NCBI RefSeq assembly: GCF_019464495.1
Contig: NZ_CP080492.1
Location: 1,240,001 to 1,304,000, forward strand
Length of the DNA stretch: 64,000 nucleotides
Reading direction: 5' to 3'
Origin: Leucobacter luti
GTDB taxonomy: Bacteria > Actinomycetota > Actinomycetes > Actinomycetales > Microbacteriaceae
Part shown: positions 9,750 through 21,571 of the stretch, one piece after another
How the letters are laid out: every line of letters starts with the position of its first letter
Position numbering within the stretch: the first letter of the stretch is position 1
The notes under the pieces: generated by a model
What the model was told of the DNA's origin: nothing
Databases searched by the model: none
What the model saw: the letters and a program-made list of their open reading frames with translations, nothing else
Made by a program: the position numbers and the translations under genes

Positions 9750-10605
9750 AGTCATTCCCCAGTGTTGCGAGTTCATCGTCGGACCAGCTCTCGCCCGTCC
9801 ACTGCACGAGCAACTCGCCGAGCGGCTCTGCCTGCTCGAAGGTGACTGCAGCGCGACGGTAGAGCTCAAGGATTGCGAGGAAGCGGGCGACGACCACACC
9901 GGGTTCTGTCACCCCCGCAATGAGTTCGCGGAAGCTCCGTGCGCCGCCCGAGCGAAGGGAAGAGACGATTATCGCCGCCTGCTCCCGGATCGAGACCAGC
10001 GGAGCGTGGAGGTGATCGAGGCCGATAGTCGGGATCTCGCGCGGGGCGCAGGCGAGAGCGGCGATCGCCGTGAAGTCGGCGAGCGAGAGCGTCCACACGA
10101 GTTCTGGCGTGCGCTCGCGGTACTTCGCATCGAGCGGCACGAGCCGCGGATGGCGCGATTCCTCAGCTGCCAGCTGAGTGCGGAACCAGGCGCTCGCCTG
10201 TTTGAACGCGCGGTACTGCAGCAGCCGCGCGAACAGGAGGTCGCGCGCCTCGAGCAGCGCGATGTCTTCAGCGTCAACCGCTTCACCCTGCGGCAGGAGG
10301 CTCGCGATCTTGAGATCGAGCAGCGTGGCGGCAACGACGAGGAATTCGGAGGCGCGATCGAGTTCAGCGATTCCCTGCCCCTCGAAGGTCGCAAGGTAGG
10401 AGATGAACTCGTCAGTGACGAGGCTCAGTGAGACCTCAGTGATATCGAGTTCGTGCTTTCCGACGAGGTTGAGCAGCAGGTCGAACGGCCCGTCGAACAC
10501 TTCAAGCGAGACGCGGAACTCATCGCCTGCGGTGGATTGTGGCGCGCTCGTGTCTCCGGACGCATCGCGCACGCCCGGCTCCTGGTTCGTGTCGAGCGCT
10601 GCCAT
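9742..10605 (-). CDS. scpA: segregation and condensation protein ScpA
   Basis: Kleisin subunit that bridges SMC heads in condensin. The N-terminal FRVSLEVFDGPFDLLLNLVG (residues 30-49) followed by LDITEVSLSLVTDEFISYL is the diagnostic ScpA start, and the C-terminal winged helix (VVARFLAILELYRRAAVTFE) is present. At 287 residues it has normal length. Together with parA upstream and scpB downstream it forms the conserved actinobacterial segregation operon. Confidence 0.95.
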   Translation of the reverse strand: MAALDTNQEPGVRDASGDTSAPQSTAGDEFRVSLEVFDGPFDLLLNLVGKHELDITEVSLSLVTDEFISYLATFEGQGIAELDRASEFLVVAATLLDLKIASLLPQGEAVDAEDIALLEARDLLFARLLQYRAFKQASAWFRTQLAAEESRHPRLVPLDAKYRERTPELVWTLSLADFTAIAALACAPREIPTIGLDHLHAPLVSIREQAAIIVSSLRSGGARSFRELIAGVTEPGVVVARFLAILELYRRAAVTFEQAEPLGELLVQWTGESWSDDELATLGNDYD

Positions 10606-10613
10606 GTCCGGAA

Positions 10614-11468
10614 TTAGGCGACCGCGCCCCGCTGCACGAGCTCTCGCGCCAGCTTCAGATACGCCTCGGAGGCCGCATTGGCCGGCGCGTAGTCGAGCAC
10701 CGACTTCGCGGCGATCTGCGCGTCGGGCAGCTTCACGGTGCGACCGATCACGGTGTCGAAGACCTTGTCACCGAAGGTGTCGACGACCCGCTCCAGTACC
10801 TCGCGGGCGTGCAGCGTGCGCGGGTCGTACATCGTCGCGAGGATGCCGTCGAGTTCGAGCGCCGGGTTCAGGCGATCCTTCACCTTCTCGACCGTCTCGA
10901 CAAGCAGAGCGACTCCGCGGAGGGCGAAGTATTCACAGGCCAGCGGGATCAGCACGCCGTGGCTCGCGGTCAGCGCGTTGACGGTGAGGAGGCCGAGGGA
11001 GGGCTGGCAATCGACAAGGATCACGTCGTAATCGTCCACGACCTTGCGCAGCACGCCGCCGAGGATCTGCTCGCGAGCGACCTCGGAGACGAGATGAACC
11101 TCGGCTGCCGAGAGGTCGATGTTCGCGGGGATCACGTCGAGACCGGGAGTGCCCGTGTGCTGGATCGCCTCGTGCGGATCCTTCACTTTGCCGAGCATCA
11201 GGTCGTAGATCGTGACCACGTCGTGCGCTGGCACGCCGAGGCCTGCCGACAGGGCTCCCTGCGGGTCAAAGTCGACGGCGAGGACGCGCCGTCCGTACCT
11301 GGCGAGTGCTGCAGCCAGATTGATGGTGCTCGTGGTCTTTCCGACCCCGCCCTTTTGGTTGCACATCGCAATGATTCGCGCCGGTCCGTGACGCTCCAGC
11401 TTTGCGGGCGCAGGGATGATGCGCTCTGGCCGACCGGTCGGTCCCAGATCGACCTGTTTCTTCGCCAT
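10614..11468 (-). CDS. ParA/Soj-family ATPase
   Basis: This 284-residue deviant Walker ATPase acts in chromosome or cargo segregation. The P-loop CNQKGGVGKTTSTINLAA (about residues 37-54) contains the signature first Lys. Walker A-prime is LAVDFDPQGALSAGLG and Walker B is VILVDCQPSLGLLTVNAL. No parB follows, and the gene is linked to scpA (8-nt gap). This marks the second, scpAB-associated ParA copy that many actinobacteria keep apart from the origin-proximal parAB. The partner protein is unknown. Confidence 0.9.
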   Translation of the reverse strand: MAKKQVDLGPTGRPERIIPAPAKLERHGPARIIAMCNQKGGVGKTTSTINLAAALARYGRRVLAVDFDPQGALSAGLGVPAHDVVTIYDLMLGKVKDPHEAIQHTGTPGLDVIPANIDLSAAEVHLVSEVAREQILGGVLRKVVDDYDVILVDCQPSLGLLTVNALTASHGVLIPLACEYFALRGVALLVETVEKVKDRLNPALELDGILATMYDPRTLHAREVLERVVDTFGDKVFDTVIGRTVKLPDAQIAAKSVLDYAPANAASEAYLKLARELVQRGAVA

Positions 11469-11740
11469 TCCCTGACCCTCCTCTCGCGTGGCTCGCTAAC
11501 GCTCCATCCTATCGTGGACGCGCACGCCTCTCTGGCCGCAGCGCGAGCCGCCCTCGCCCGGTGCGGGATCGAAGCGAGCGACATCGAGGGTTCAAGGTGA
11601 GTGGAGGACCGAATTTCTGTGGGCTCGACGGGAGTAGCGCCCGGGCTACAACGGCACGCACACCGAGGTGCCGGGAAACAGCGGCGCCGAAGCCCAGAAG
11701 ACGGATCGATGGCGAACTGGGGAAAGAGAGATCCGGGAGA

Positions 11741-11772
11741 CCGCCAAGCCGCCAAGCCGCCAAGCCGCCAAC
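11741..11772. repeat. 8-bp tandem repeat before xerD stop
   Basis: Four head-to-tail copies of CCGCCAAG lie in a row, the last with a final C, ending 2 nt short of the xerD stop. It is the only structure I see in the 305-nt gap 11469-11773 between xerD and parA. The gap presumably also holds the parA promoter, though no clear -10/-35 pair stands out. Confidence 0.8.
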
Positions 11773-11773
11773 G

Positions 11774-12795
11774 CTAGCGAGCGCGCGGGTGCGCGAGCAG
11801 ATAGTGCTCGCGCAGCGTATCCGCTGTCACCTGCGTATAGATCTGGGTGGTCGTCACCGAAGAGTGCCCCAGAAGCTCCTGCACAGTGCGCACATCGGCC
11901 CCACCGGAGAGCAGGTGGGTCGCGAACGAGTGCCGCAGGGTGTGCGGCGACACTTCCGCGGTGATCCCCGCCCGCTCAGCAGCTGCCCGAATCACCAGCC
12001 ACGCACTCTGCCGCGAAAGCCTGCCCCCGCGCGGGCCGAGAAACAGTGCGGGAGTGCCAGATCCGGCGGCTGCCATCTGGGGTCGGGCCCGCACGAGGTA
12101 TGCGGCGAGCGCTCGCCCGGCGTAGCTGCCGTATGGCACGATCCGCTGCTTTGATCCCTTGCCCGTCACTTGCAGGAAGCCGCCTGAGCTGAGGGACCCC
12201 TCCGGGTCCACCCAGGCCTCGCCCAGCCCGGCACCGGCGAGCAGGTCATCGAGATCGAGCGCGGTGACCTCGCTGATGCGCGCACCGCTCGCGTAGAGCA
12301 GCTCAAGGAGAGCGCGATCGCGCAGCGCGACCGCGTCGTCGGAGCCGGCGCTCCCAGCACCCGCAGAGTCCCCAGCAGCATCGCCTCCGACGGCAGCCGC
12401 AGAGCCGCCAGCAGCGGCGAGCAGCGCCTCGACCTCTTCGACTGCAAGCGCCTTCGGCAGTCGCAGCGCCCGCTTCGGTGTACGCACACCGCTCCCGGCG
12501 TGCGTTTCGAGCAGCCCCTCTTCAAACAGAAAGCGGTGCATACCGCGCACCGTCGACAGCCTGCGCGTGATCGAGGCTGGTGCCAACGGGTGCGCCGGAT
12601 CTCCCAGATCCACCACGTAGCCGGAGAGGGTTTCGGGAGTGACCTCCGCAAGGTCAGTGATCCCGTGCTCGTCAAGCCACGCGGCATACGCCACAAGATC
12701 GCGGCGGTACGCTGCCTGGCTGTTCTCGGACAGCCCGAGCTCCAGCGCGACGTGGCGCAGGAACCGCTGCGTCCCCAGTGCCACGCTCACACCCA

Positions 12796-12796
<1 letters not shown>
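11774..12796 (-). CDS. xerD: tyrosine recombinase XerD
   Basis: Resolves chromosome dimers at dif together with XerC. The 340-residue protein has the SAM-like N-terminal core-binding domain ([19 protein letters not shown]) and a catalytic domain with all six residues in place: Arg in [13 protein letters not shown], Lys in [12 protein letters not shown], His-x-x-Arg in [13 protein letters not shown], His in [11 protein letters not shown] and the nucleophile Tyr in QIYTQV. An Ala/Gly/Ser-rich insertion of about 30 residues precedes the catalytic domain and explains the extra length. The ATG overlaps the Nudix stop by one base. The pyrG-nudix-xerD order is the housekeeping context, so this is not a phage integrase. 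Confidence 0.94.
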
Positions 12797-15208
<2,412 letters not shown>

Positions 15209-16474
15209 CTACCGCAGCTCTTGCCGCGGAACCCACACCTGCTTGATGATCATGAGCACCATTGCCGTGACCGGGATGGAGATCAGCGCGCCGAGCAGGC
15301 CCAAGAGGGCGCCGCCGGCGAGGGCACCGATCACGACGAGGGCACCAGGCACACTCACCACGCGGTTCATGATGCGTGGCGTGAGCACATACGACTCGAT
15401 CTGCATGTAGACCAGGTAGTACGCCGCTGCGATGATCGCGGTCATCGGCGAGTCGAACAGCGCGACTGTCGACACCAGCACGGTTGCCACCACAGACCCG
15501 ATGAGTGGGATCATGGCGAGCAGGAACACTCCGACCGCCACAAGGCCCGCGAACGGTACCCCGACGATCGTCATCATGATGAAGCCGAGCGTGGCGTTGA
15601 TGAATGCAAGCACCACCATGCCGCTGACGTACCCACCGACGGACTTCGTGACCTGCTCGGTGATATCCATCACCTTCGCACGCCCTGAGCGCGGTACGAG
15701 CGTGTAGAAGGCGCGCTTGATTGTGCGCAGCGACGCGAGGAAGTAGAGGGTGAGGATCAGGACGATCAGGCCTGCGGTGAGCCCGTTCGCGATGCCGATA
15801 CCGGCCTGCCAGACTCCGCCTGCAACCTGCGCCCAGTTCTCCGGCTTGCTGACAAGATCTTGCCCCATTTTGAGCAGGCCGTCGAAGTCAACGAACTTGC
15901 CGAAGTTCTCGTTCAGATCAATGAACCACTGCTGGTGCGTAATGTCGCGAAACAGTGTGGGGGCGCTGCGCACGAGCAACGAGATCTGATTCGCGATCAT
16001 TGGAATCACGACCGCCAGGAGCGCGGCAATCACGACAACAAACCCACCGAATACGACCCCGATGCCGAGCCCGCGACCGAGCCCCTTCCGCTCGAGCCAC
16101 CGCACCACGGGATCCAGCCCGAGTGCGACGAACAGCGCAGCCACCACGTACATGATGATCGTCGAAAGCTGCTCGATCATCCCGCCGAAGAGCATGGCCA
16201 CGAGCACACCCAGGGTGACCGTGAAGCCGAGCTGGAACGGGTTGCGCACCACGAATTCACGCTGCTGCGTTTTTGCCCGCTCCTCGTGTGCGTCAAGCGC
16301 GGCCTCGCGCGCGTCGCGATACATCTCACGCGTGTCCGCATCCATCTGCTCGATGTCCGCGTGCACCACGGCGGGATGCGAATCAAGGTACTCAGCCTTC
16401 GTCGCCGCGTCCGCCCCGAGATCTGGGGTGGTCGTGCCTCCCCGATGCCGCCGTCGTCCGAAGATCTTCACCAT
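15209..16474 (-). CDS. AI-2E family (PerM-like) transporter
   Basis: This 421-residue polytopic protein belongs to the AI-2 exporter superfamily (formerly UPF0118/DUF20). It has a charged cytosolic N-terminus of about 85 residues, then around eight hydrophobic helices with the family pattern VALGLDPVVRWLERKGLGRG and, near the C-terminus, a PLIGSVVATVLVS stretch followed by a hydrophobic pair. Members export small molecules or act as ion antiporters; the substrate here is unknown. It lies between recN and pyrG on the same strand. Confidence 0.88.
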   Translation of the reverse strand: MVKIFGRRRHRGGTTTPDLGADAATKAEYLDSHPAVVHADIEQMDADTREMYRDAREAALDAHEERAKTQQREFVVRNPFQLGFTVTLGVLVAMLFGGMIEQLSTIIMYVVAALFVALGLDPVVRWLERKGLGRGLGIGVVFGGFVVVIAALLAVVIPMIANQISLLVRSAPTLFRDITHQQWFIDLNENFGKFVDFDGLLKMGQDLVSKPENWAQVAGGVWQAGIGIANGLTAGLIVLILTLYFLASLRTIKRAFYTLVPRSGRAKVMDITEQVTKSVGGYVSGMVVLAFINATLGFIMMTIVGVPFAGLVAVGVFLLAMIPLIGSVVATVLVSTVALFDSPMTAIIAAAYYLVYMQIESYVLTPRIMNRVVSVPGALVVIGALAGGALLGLLGALISIPVTAMVLMIIKQVWVPRQELR

Positions 16475-16542
16475 GTGTGGAGCGTAGCAGCAGGCCCCTC
16501 CCCTGGCGCAAGCACCCGCGCGACGCTGCGGTGGTGCCTGAG

Positions 16543-18230
16543 CTACGCCTCGCGCAGGGCCAGCAGTTCCGCGGCGTGTTCGAGAGCGCTCTCTGAGTCG
16601 CTGAGGCCAGACAGCAGGCGGGCCATCTCCGCGAGCCTCGCCTCGCCGTCGAGCCGCCTGCAGCTCGACTCGGTAAAGCCGCCGGCCGAGTCTTTGACGA
16701 CCTGGAGGTGATTCCCGGCAAACGCGGCCACCTGCGCCAGGTGGGTCACCACGATGACCTGCGAGGACCGGGCGAGACGGGCGAGACGCCTGCCGATCTC
16801 GATCGCCGCTGCGCCGCCGACGCCCGCGTCGACTTCGTCGAACACAAACGTGGGCACGGGATCGACGCCTGCCACGACGACCTCAAGCGCGAGCATCACG
16901 CGCGACAGTTCGCCGCCCGACGCGCTCTTCGCGATCGGCCGCGGCGTCGCACCCGGGTGGGGGCTCAGCAGGAGTTGCACTTCGTCACCGCCGGCGTTGC
17001 CGAGCGTGTCAAGCGGGGAGACCAGCACCTGGAACTCAGCATCGGGAGTGCGAGCTGCCGCAGCTCAACGGTGACCAGCTCGGAGAGCTTCGCCGCCGCC
17101 GCCGTGCGCTGGGCCGTCAACTGATCTGCGAGCGCGCGCTCACTCGCAGTGACGGTGTCCAATTGCGCCGCGAGGTCGACGATCAGGTCGTCATCACCTT
17201 CAAGCTCGGTGAGCCTCGCCGCACTGCGTGCTGAGTACTCGATCACCGCAGCGGCGTCGACCCCGTACAGCCGGAAGAGTGCGTTCAGCGCCGCAAGACG
17301 CTCATTGGCTCGCGCCAGTTCGCCCGGCCCCTCGACGTCGAGATCGTCGACGTAGGCCGCGAGTTCCTTCCCGGAGTCGGCGATCTGGAAGCTCACACCG
17401 CGCAGAGTCTCGAGCACCGATCCCAAGCGCTCGTCGTGCGCAGCCACGCGCTCCAGATCTCGGATCGCGGCATCGACGAGACTGCCAGCGTCACGACTCA
17501 TGGGATCATCGGATTCGGTTGCGAGCGCCTCGTGCGCGGCGACCGTGGCCTCGCGGAGGGCCTCGACGTTGCTCAGTAGGTCAATGCGCGCTGCCAGCTC
17601 GGTGTCCTCACCCGGCTGCGGATCGACCTGCGCGATCTCGTCGAGCTCAGCGCGCAGCCTGGCAGCCTCTGCCGCACGCTCATCGCGCGCCGCTGTGAGC
17701 TCAGCAACCCGCTCGCCCAGCTCACGCCTGTTCCGGTGCGCCGTGCGGTACTCCGTCAGCGTCGCCTCAATTTCGGCCCCTCCGAAGCGATCGAGGGTGT
17801 CGCGCTGCGCCGCCGCTGAGCGCAAGCGGAGTTGCTCAGACTGGCCGTGCACGGCGAAGAGCCGATCTGCGAGCCGCGTGAGACTCCCGACGGGAGCGCT
17901 GGCCCCGCCAACACTCGCTCGGCTGCGCCCCTCAGCGCTCACTGTGCGGCTCAGCACCAGCTCGCCGTCCTCAACGTCACCGCCGAGTTCATCCACGATC
18001 TCTGCGACGGCAGGATCCGCCGTGTGCACGAGCCCGTTGACGCGCGCCTGGCTTGCTCCGGTGCGCACGGCTCCGGCATCACTGCGCTCGCCCATCAAGA
18101 GCCCGAGCGCACTGACGACCATCGTCTTGCCTGCGCCGGTCTCCCCAGTGATCGCGGTGAAGCCGGGGCCGAGCGGCAGGGTCGCGTCGGCGATAACGCC
18201 GAGATCCCTGATCCGGAGTTCATCGATCAT
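16543..18230 (-). pseudogene. recN: recN, DNA repair ATPase, with one-base frameshift
   Basis: RecN is an SMC-like ATPase for double-strand break repair. The N-terminal part (IDELRIRDLGVIADATLPLG, P-loop ITGETGAGKTMVVSALGLLM, coiled coils) runs in one frame to about 17047. The C-terminal part (SASGGELSRVMLALEV signature, FDEVDAGVGG Walker B, VTHLAQVAA) continues in the next frame. Restoring one base in CTCCCGAT to CTCCCGGAT gives LALPDAEFQVLVSPL, the expected join, and a 562-residue protein of normal length. So this is either a true inactivating deletion or a base-calling error, and I favour the error. ATG 18230 forms an ATGA overlap with nadK. Confidence 0.9.
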
Positions 18231-19156
18231 GCCTGCACCTCGCGTCCGTTGCCGCGCCAACCTGACACGGGAAGATGGAACTTCCGCACGAGCCGATCGG
18301 AGAACGGCGCAGCACTCAGCCGGGCGAGCCGCACGGAGAGTGTTGACTGCCGCACCCGAATAATCGATCCAGCTGGCAGTTCAGTCCGCCGTCGCCCATC
18401 GCACCACAGCACCCCAGGGCCGACGTTCTGGGGCAGGATCCGAACGCTCAGCACTGAGTCGGTGCCGGTTACGAGCGGCCGGTTGAAGAGTGCGTGTGCC
18501 GCGATCGGGACCATCAGCATGGCCTGCACACCGGGCCACACGACCGGACCGCCGGCTGAGAAGGCGTACGCCGTGGATCCCGTCGGCGTTGCAATCACCA
18601 TGCCGTCGCAGGCAAAGGAGGAGACTGGGAGCCCGTCTACCCCGATCTCGACCTCGAGCATGCGGCGACGCTTCTCGACGCTCGCCTCGTTCAGAGCCCA
18701 GGTGTCCGCGATCACCTCGCCATCGCAGGTAGCGCTGACATCGAGGGTCAGTCGCTCCTCCACGGTGTAATCACGGCGCAGCACTCGATCGATCGTCGAC
18801 GCGAGGTCGAAACTCTCCATCTCGGCAAGGAACCCGACGTGGCCGAGGTTGACTCCGACGATGGGGCACTGCGATCCGCGGAGCAGCTCGGCGGCGCGGA
18901 GAATCGTGCCATCGCCTCCGAGCACGATCGCAGCTTCAAGCTGCGTGACCGCAACGTCGACTCCCAGCCGGGCGATCTGCGAGACGTCGAGGTGCGGGGC
19001 GAACTCATCGCGATCGTCAGCGTCAAAGACCGTGACGACGCCTGCGGCGTGCAGCGCGGTGACAGCGGCCACAGTTGCGGCGATGGCTTCTTCGCGGTGC
19101 GTGTGGGAGACGATGAGAAAGCGGCGAGGGGCCCCGTCTGGCACCGTGGTGGTCAT
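18227..19156 (-). CDS. nadK: NAD kinase
   Basis: Phosphorylates NAD to NADP. The 309-residue protein has the catalytic GGDG motif in AAIVLGGDGTILRAAELL and NLGHVGFLAEME after it. The second conserved block is DGMVIATPTGSTAYAFSAGG. I chose ATG 19156, which forms an ATGA overlap with the tlyA stop; the longer frame is tlyA in another phase. The order tlyA-nadK-recN is conserved across actinobacteria. Confidence 0.96.
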   Translation of the reverse strand: MTTTVPDGAPRRFLIVSHTHREEAIAATVAAVTALHAAGVVTVFDADDRDEFAPHLDVSQIARLGVDVAVTQLEAAIVLGGDGTILRAAELLRGSQCPIVGVNLGHVGFLAEMESFDLASTIDRVLRRDYTVEERLTLDVSATCDGEVIADTWALNEASVEKRRRMLEVEIGVDGLPVSSFACDGMVIATPTGSTAYAFSAGGPVVWPGVQAMLMVPIAAHALFNRPLVTGTDSVLSVRILPQNVGPGVLWCDGRRRTELPAGSIIRVRQSTLSVRLARLSAAPFSDRLVRKFHLPVSGWRGNGREVQA

Positions 19157-20025
19157 TGCGCTCCCTCCACTCGCCCCGGGAGGTTCCCGGGAGCGGGCTG
19201 CGGCACTGCACTGAGCTCCGCGATTCGCCCTTCCCATTCTGTCGGATGGGGATCCGATCCGCGCACAAAGTGTGCCAGGAATTCACGGTTGCCCATGCCT
19301 CCCGCAATCGGGGACGGTGCGAGGCCCTGCGCGGTGAAGCCATGCTCAGCCGCCGCACGCAGCACGATCCGGATCGCCTCTGCCCACAGCTCGGGCGAGG
19401 TGACCACGCCGTCGCGCACACGTCCGACCTCAAACTGAGGCTTAATCAGCAGCACCAGATGCGCCTCGGTCGCCGCGACGCGCGCAATTGCGGGGAATAC
19501 AAGCGAGAGCGAGATGAACGAGAGATCGGCTACCACGAGGGTGGGCTGTTCCGGAATCCCCGTATCCGCTGCGAGATTGTCCGCCGTGAGCTCGCGAGCG
19601 TTGCGCCCCTCGACGAGGTGCACTCGGGAGTCGGCGCGCAGCTGTGGCGCAAGCTGGTCTCTGCCGACATCAATCGCCTGCACGGCGCGCGCCCCGCGTT
19701 CAAGAAGGACCTGGGTAAAGCCGCCCGTGGACGCACCGATATCGAGGGCTGTGGTGCCGTCGACGGGCACCCCAAAGGTGTCGAGCGCGGCGATCAGCTT
19801 GTGGGCGGCGCGGCCGACATAGTGGTCATCGCCCGCGACGGTGATCCGAGTGCCGGGCATGACGCGCAGGCCCGGCTTTGTCGCGGGCTTTGCGTCGACC
19901 GTCACGCCGCCCGCAGCGATGAGCTCGGTGGCGCGGCTGCGAGAACGGGCAAGTCCGAGCTCGGGGAGCACACGGTCCAGGCGCGTGGGATCCCCGTCCC
20001 AGATTGCGGTGGGGTCAGACGCCAC
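19153..20025 (-). CDS. tlyA: TlyA family rRNA 2'-O-methyltransferase
   Basis: TlyA methylates ribose 2'-OH groups in 16S and 23S rRNA; in mycobacteria this sets capreomycin susceptibility. The 290-residue protein has an S4 RNA-binding domain (LDRVLPELGLARSRSRATEL, residues about 11-30) and an FtsJ-like methyltransferase fold. The fold is shown by ALDIGASTGGFTQVLLERGA for SAM binding, the catalytic-tetrad region VVADLSFISL and IKPQFEV. The GTG at 20025 has GAGGGGA 6 nt upstream. Confidence 0.93.
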   Translation of the reverse strand: MASDPTAIWDGDPTRLDRVLPELGLARSRSRATELIAAGGVTVDAKPATKPGLRVMPGTRITVAGDDHYVGRAAHKLIAALDTFGVPVDGTTALDIGASTGGFTQVLLERGARAVQAIDVGRDQLAPQLRADSRVHLVEGRNARELTADNLAADTGIPEQPTLVVADLSFISLSLVFPAIARVAATEAHLVLLIKPQFEVGRVRDGVVTSPELWAEAIRIVLRAAAEHGFTAQGLAPSPIAGGMGNREFLAHFVRGSDPHPTEWEGRIAELSAVPQPAPGNLPGRVEGAQ

Positions 20026-20341
20026 CGTGGTCCCCTCGCTGCAGCTCCGCGAGGAGCTCGTCGTGAAGCTGAGCAAATCCTTCGGCGCGCTGCGGGAGTG
20101 GCTGCGCTTCGATGAGATCGATCCGGCTGAGCAGGCTCTCCTCGCCGTGCGCCAGAGGCGCGGCGGAAGCCGCGGGCGACGCCGGACCCTCGGGCGACGC
20201 CGGACCCTCGGGCGACGCCGGAGCAGGCGACGACACTGGAGCGACTGGAGCGGCTGGAGCGCTCACGGGCGCGCCGGGACGCGGCCCGGGTCGCACTGCG
20301 CCCGATCCGGATCCCCCACCGTTTGCTTCGAAGTCGCTCAT
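20015..20341 (-). CDS. small conserved-position hypothetical protein upstream of tlyA
   Basis: The 108-residue protein has a disordered Pro/Ala/Gly-rich first half containing an 18-nt direct duplication (20174-20191 and 20192-20209) that encodes an ASPEGP repeat. A short helical C-terminus (SLLSRIDLIEAQPLPQRAEG) follows. Its stop overlaps the tlyA start by 11 nt, as expected for a translationally coupled leader gene. I do not recognise a family; comparable short proteins often sit at this position in related genomes. Confidence 0.65.
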   Translation of the reverse strand: MSDFEANGGGSGSGAVRPGPRPGAPVSAPAAPVAPVSSPAPASPEGPASPEGPASPAASAAPLAHGEESLLSRIDLIEAQPLPQRAEGFAQLHDELLAELQRGDHGGV

Positions 20342-20530
20342 GTCACCAGCCTAGCGTTCACCCCTGACGCGGCCGAGATCCTGCCCGCGCAAGCCCCGGC
20401 GCCCGCGTGCTGGCTTCGGGAGCCCGCGCGGGCCCCGCACAATCATCGATGGGTCGCCGGTGCTCGCGCCTCACGGCGTGCAGCACTCATCGAAGAGCCG
20501 TCGTTGCACAGGGGCGCCTGGGCGCGATCT

Positions 20531-21571
20531 TTAGACCCAGTGATCTTCGTAGAGGATTTCTGGGACGCGGAGGCCGTAGATTGCCAGGCCAGAGTTCCAG
20601 ATCGCCGCGCAGCCTGCGCGCAGCAGATTGATCCGCGAATCCCCCTCGGCATCGATGCGCACGACATGGCCGTCCATGCCCACCCGAGCGGAGCCGACCT
20701 GCATACTCCCGTCCTTGCGCTGCACCGTTTCAGGGTACGGCTCATGGAGCTCCGCGAGCGTTGCGACAATGTAGTCAGGGTGCATGTCTTTCGACGCCGC
20801 GACGAGCTGCTTGGGGCGGTCCACTCCTGTGAGCACGTGCAGTGAGGGAATCCCGGCCGCGCGGGCCCCCTTCATATCGGTGTCCAGCCGATCGCCGATC
20901 ATGAGAGCGTTGCGCGTACCGAAACGCTCAAACGCCGCCTCGAAGATCGGTGTCTCCGGCTTGCCCGCGAACACGGGGAGCCGCTGCACCGCGGTATGGA
21001 CGGCCGAGACGAGGGTGCCGTTGCCCGGCGCGAGGCCACGTGCAACGGGGATCGTCCAGTCCGTGTTCGTCGCAATCCAGGGCAGCGGATCGCGTCCCGG
21101 CTGCTCGGCGAGCGCAAAAGCCGCCTCGGCCAGATGCACCCAGCCCACCTCAGGCGCGAAGCCCTGCAACACGGCGTCAGGCTGGTCGTCTGCGCTGCGT
21201 GTCACGCGATAGCCGGCCTTGGCCAGCTCATCAGTGAGGCCCTCGCCTCCGATGACGAATACGAGCGCTCCGGGTGCCACGGTTTCACGCAATAGAGCGA
21301 CCGCTGCTTGAGGGGAGGTCACCACGTCGTCAGGCGCGGCATTCAGGCCCAGTTCACGCAAGTGCCCAGCGACCGCGGCATCGGTCCGTGAAGCGTTGTT
21401 CGTGATGTAGCCCAGACGGGTGTGCTCACCGGCTCGATTCAGCTCAGCCACAGCGCCCGGGATCGCCCCGGGGCCGCGGTAGACCACACCGTCGAGGTCC
21501 GCGAGCAACAGCTCACGGCCCTCAATCGGTGCGGCCCCCAGCGGAGCGGCTTTGCGTCCGAACAGGCTCAC
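20531..21571 (-). CDS. HAD-IIA family phosphatase (NagD/phosphoglycolate phosphatase-like)
   Basis: The 346-residue haloacid dehalogenase-type hydrolase has motif I LLADLDGVVYRG (residues about 23-34; both Asp residues present), motif II ITNNASRT and the class-IIA cap. Motif III is KPETPIFEAAFERFG, followed by MIGDRLDTDMKGARAAGI. The C-terminal 75 residues (AIWNSGLAIYGLRVPEILYE) are an extra domain seen in actinobacterial members. The substrate is probably a small phosphometabolite. ATG 21571 overlaps the upstream stop by 4 nt. Confidence 0.9.
   Translation of the reverse strand: MSLFGRKAAPLGAAPIEGRELLLADLDGVVYRGPGAIPGAVAELNRAGEHTRLGYITNNASRTDAAVAGHLRELGLNAAPDDVVTSPQAAVALLRETVAPGALVFVIGGEGLTDELAKAGYRVTRSADDQPDAVLQGFAPEVGWVHLAEAAFALAEQPGRDPLPWIATNTDWTIPVARGLAPGNGTLVSAVHTAVQRLPVFAGKPETPIFEAAFERFGTRNALMIGDRLDTDMKGARAAGIPSLHVLTGVDRPKQLVAASKDMHPDYIVATLAELHEPYPETVQRKDGSMQVGSARVGMDGHVVRIDAEGDSRINLLRAGCAAIWNSGLAIYGLRVPEILYEDHWV

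Noticed and set aside
10539..11600. 353-codon plus-strand frame
   Set aside because: Antisense of scpA/parA; no RBS and no domain.
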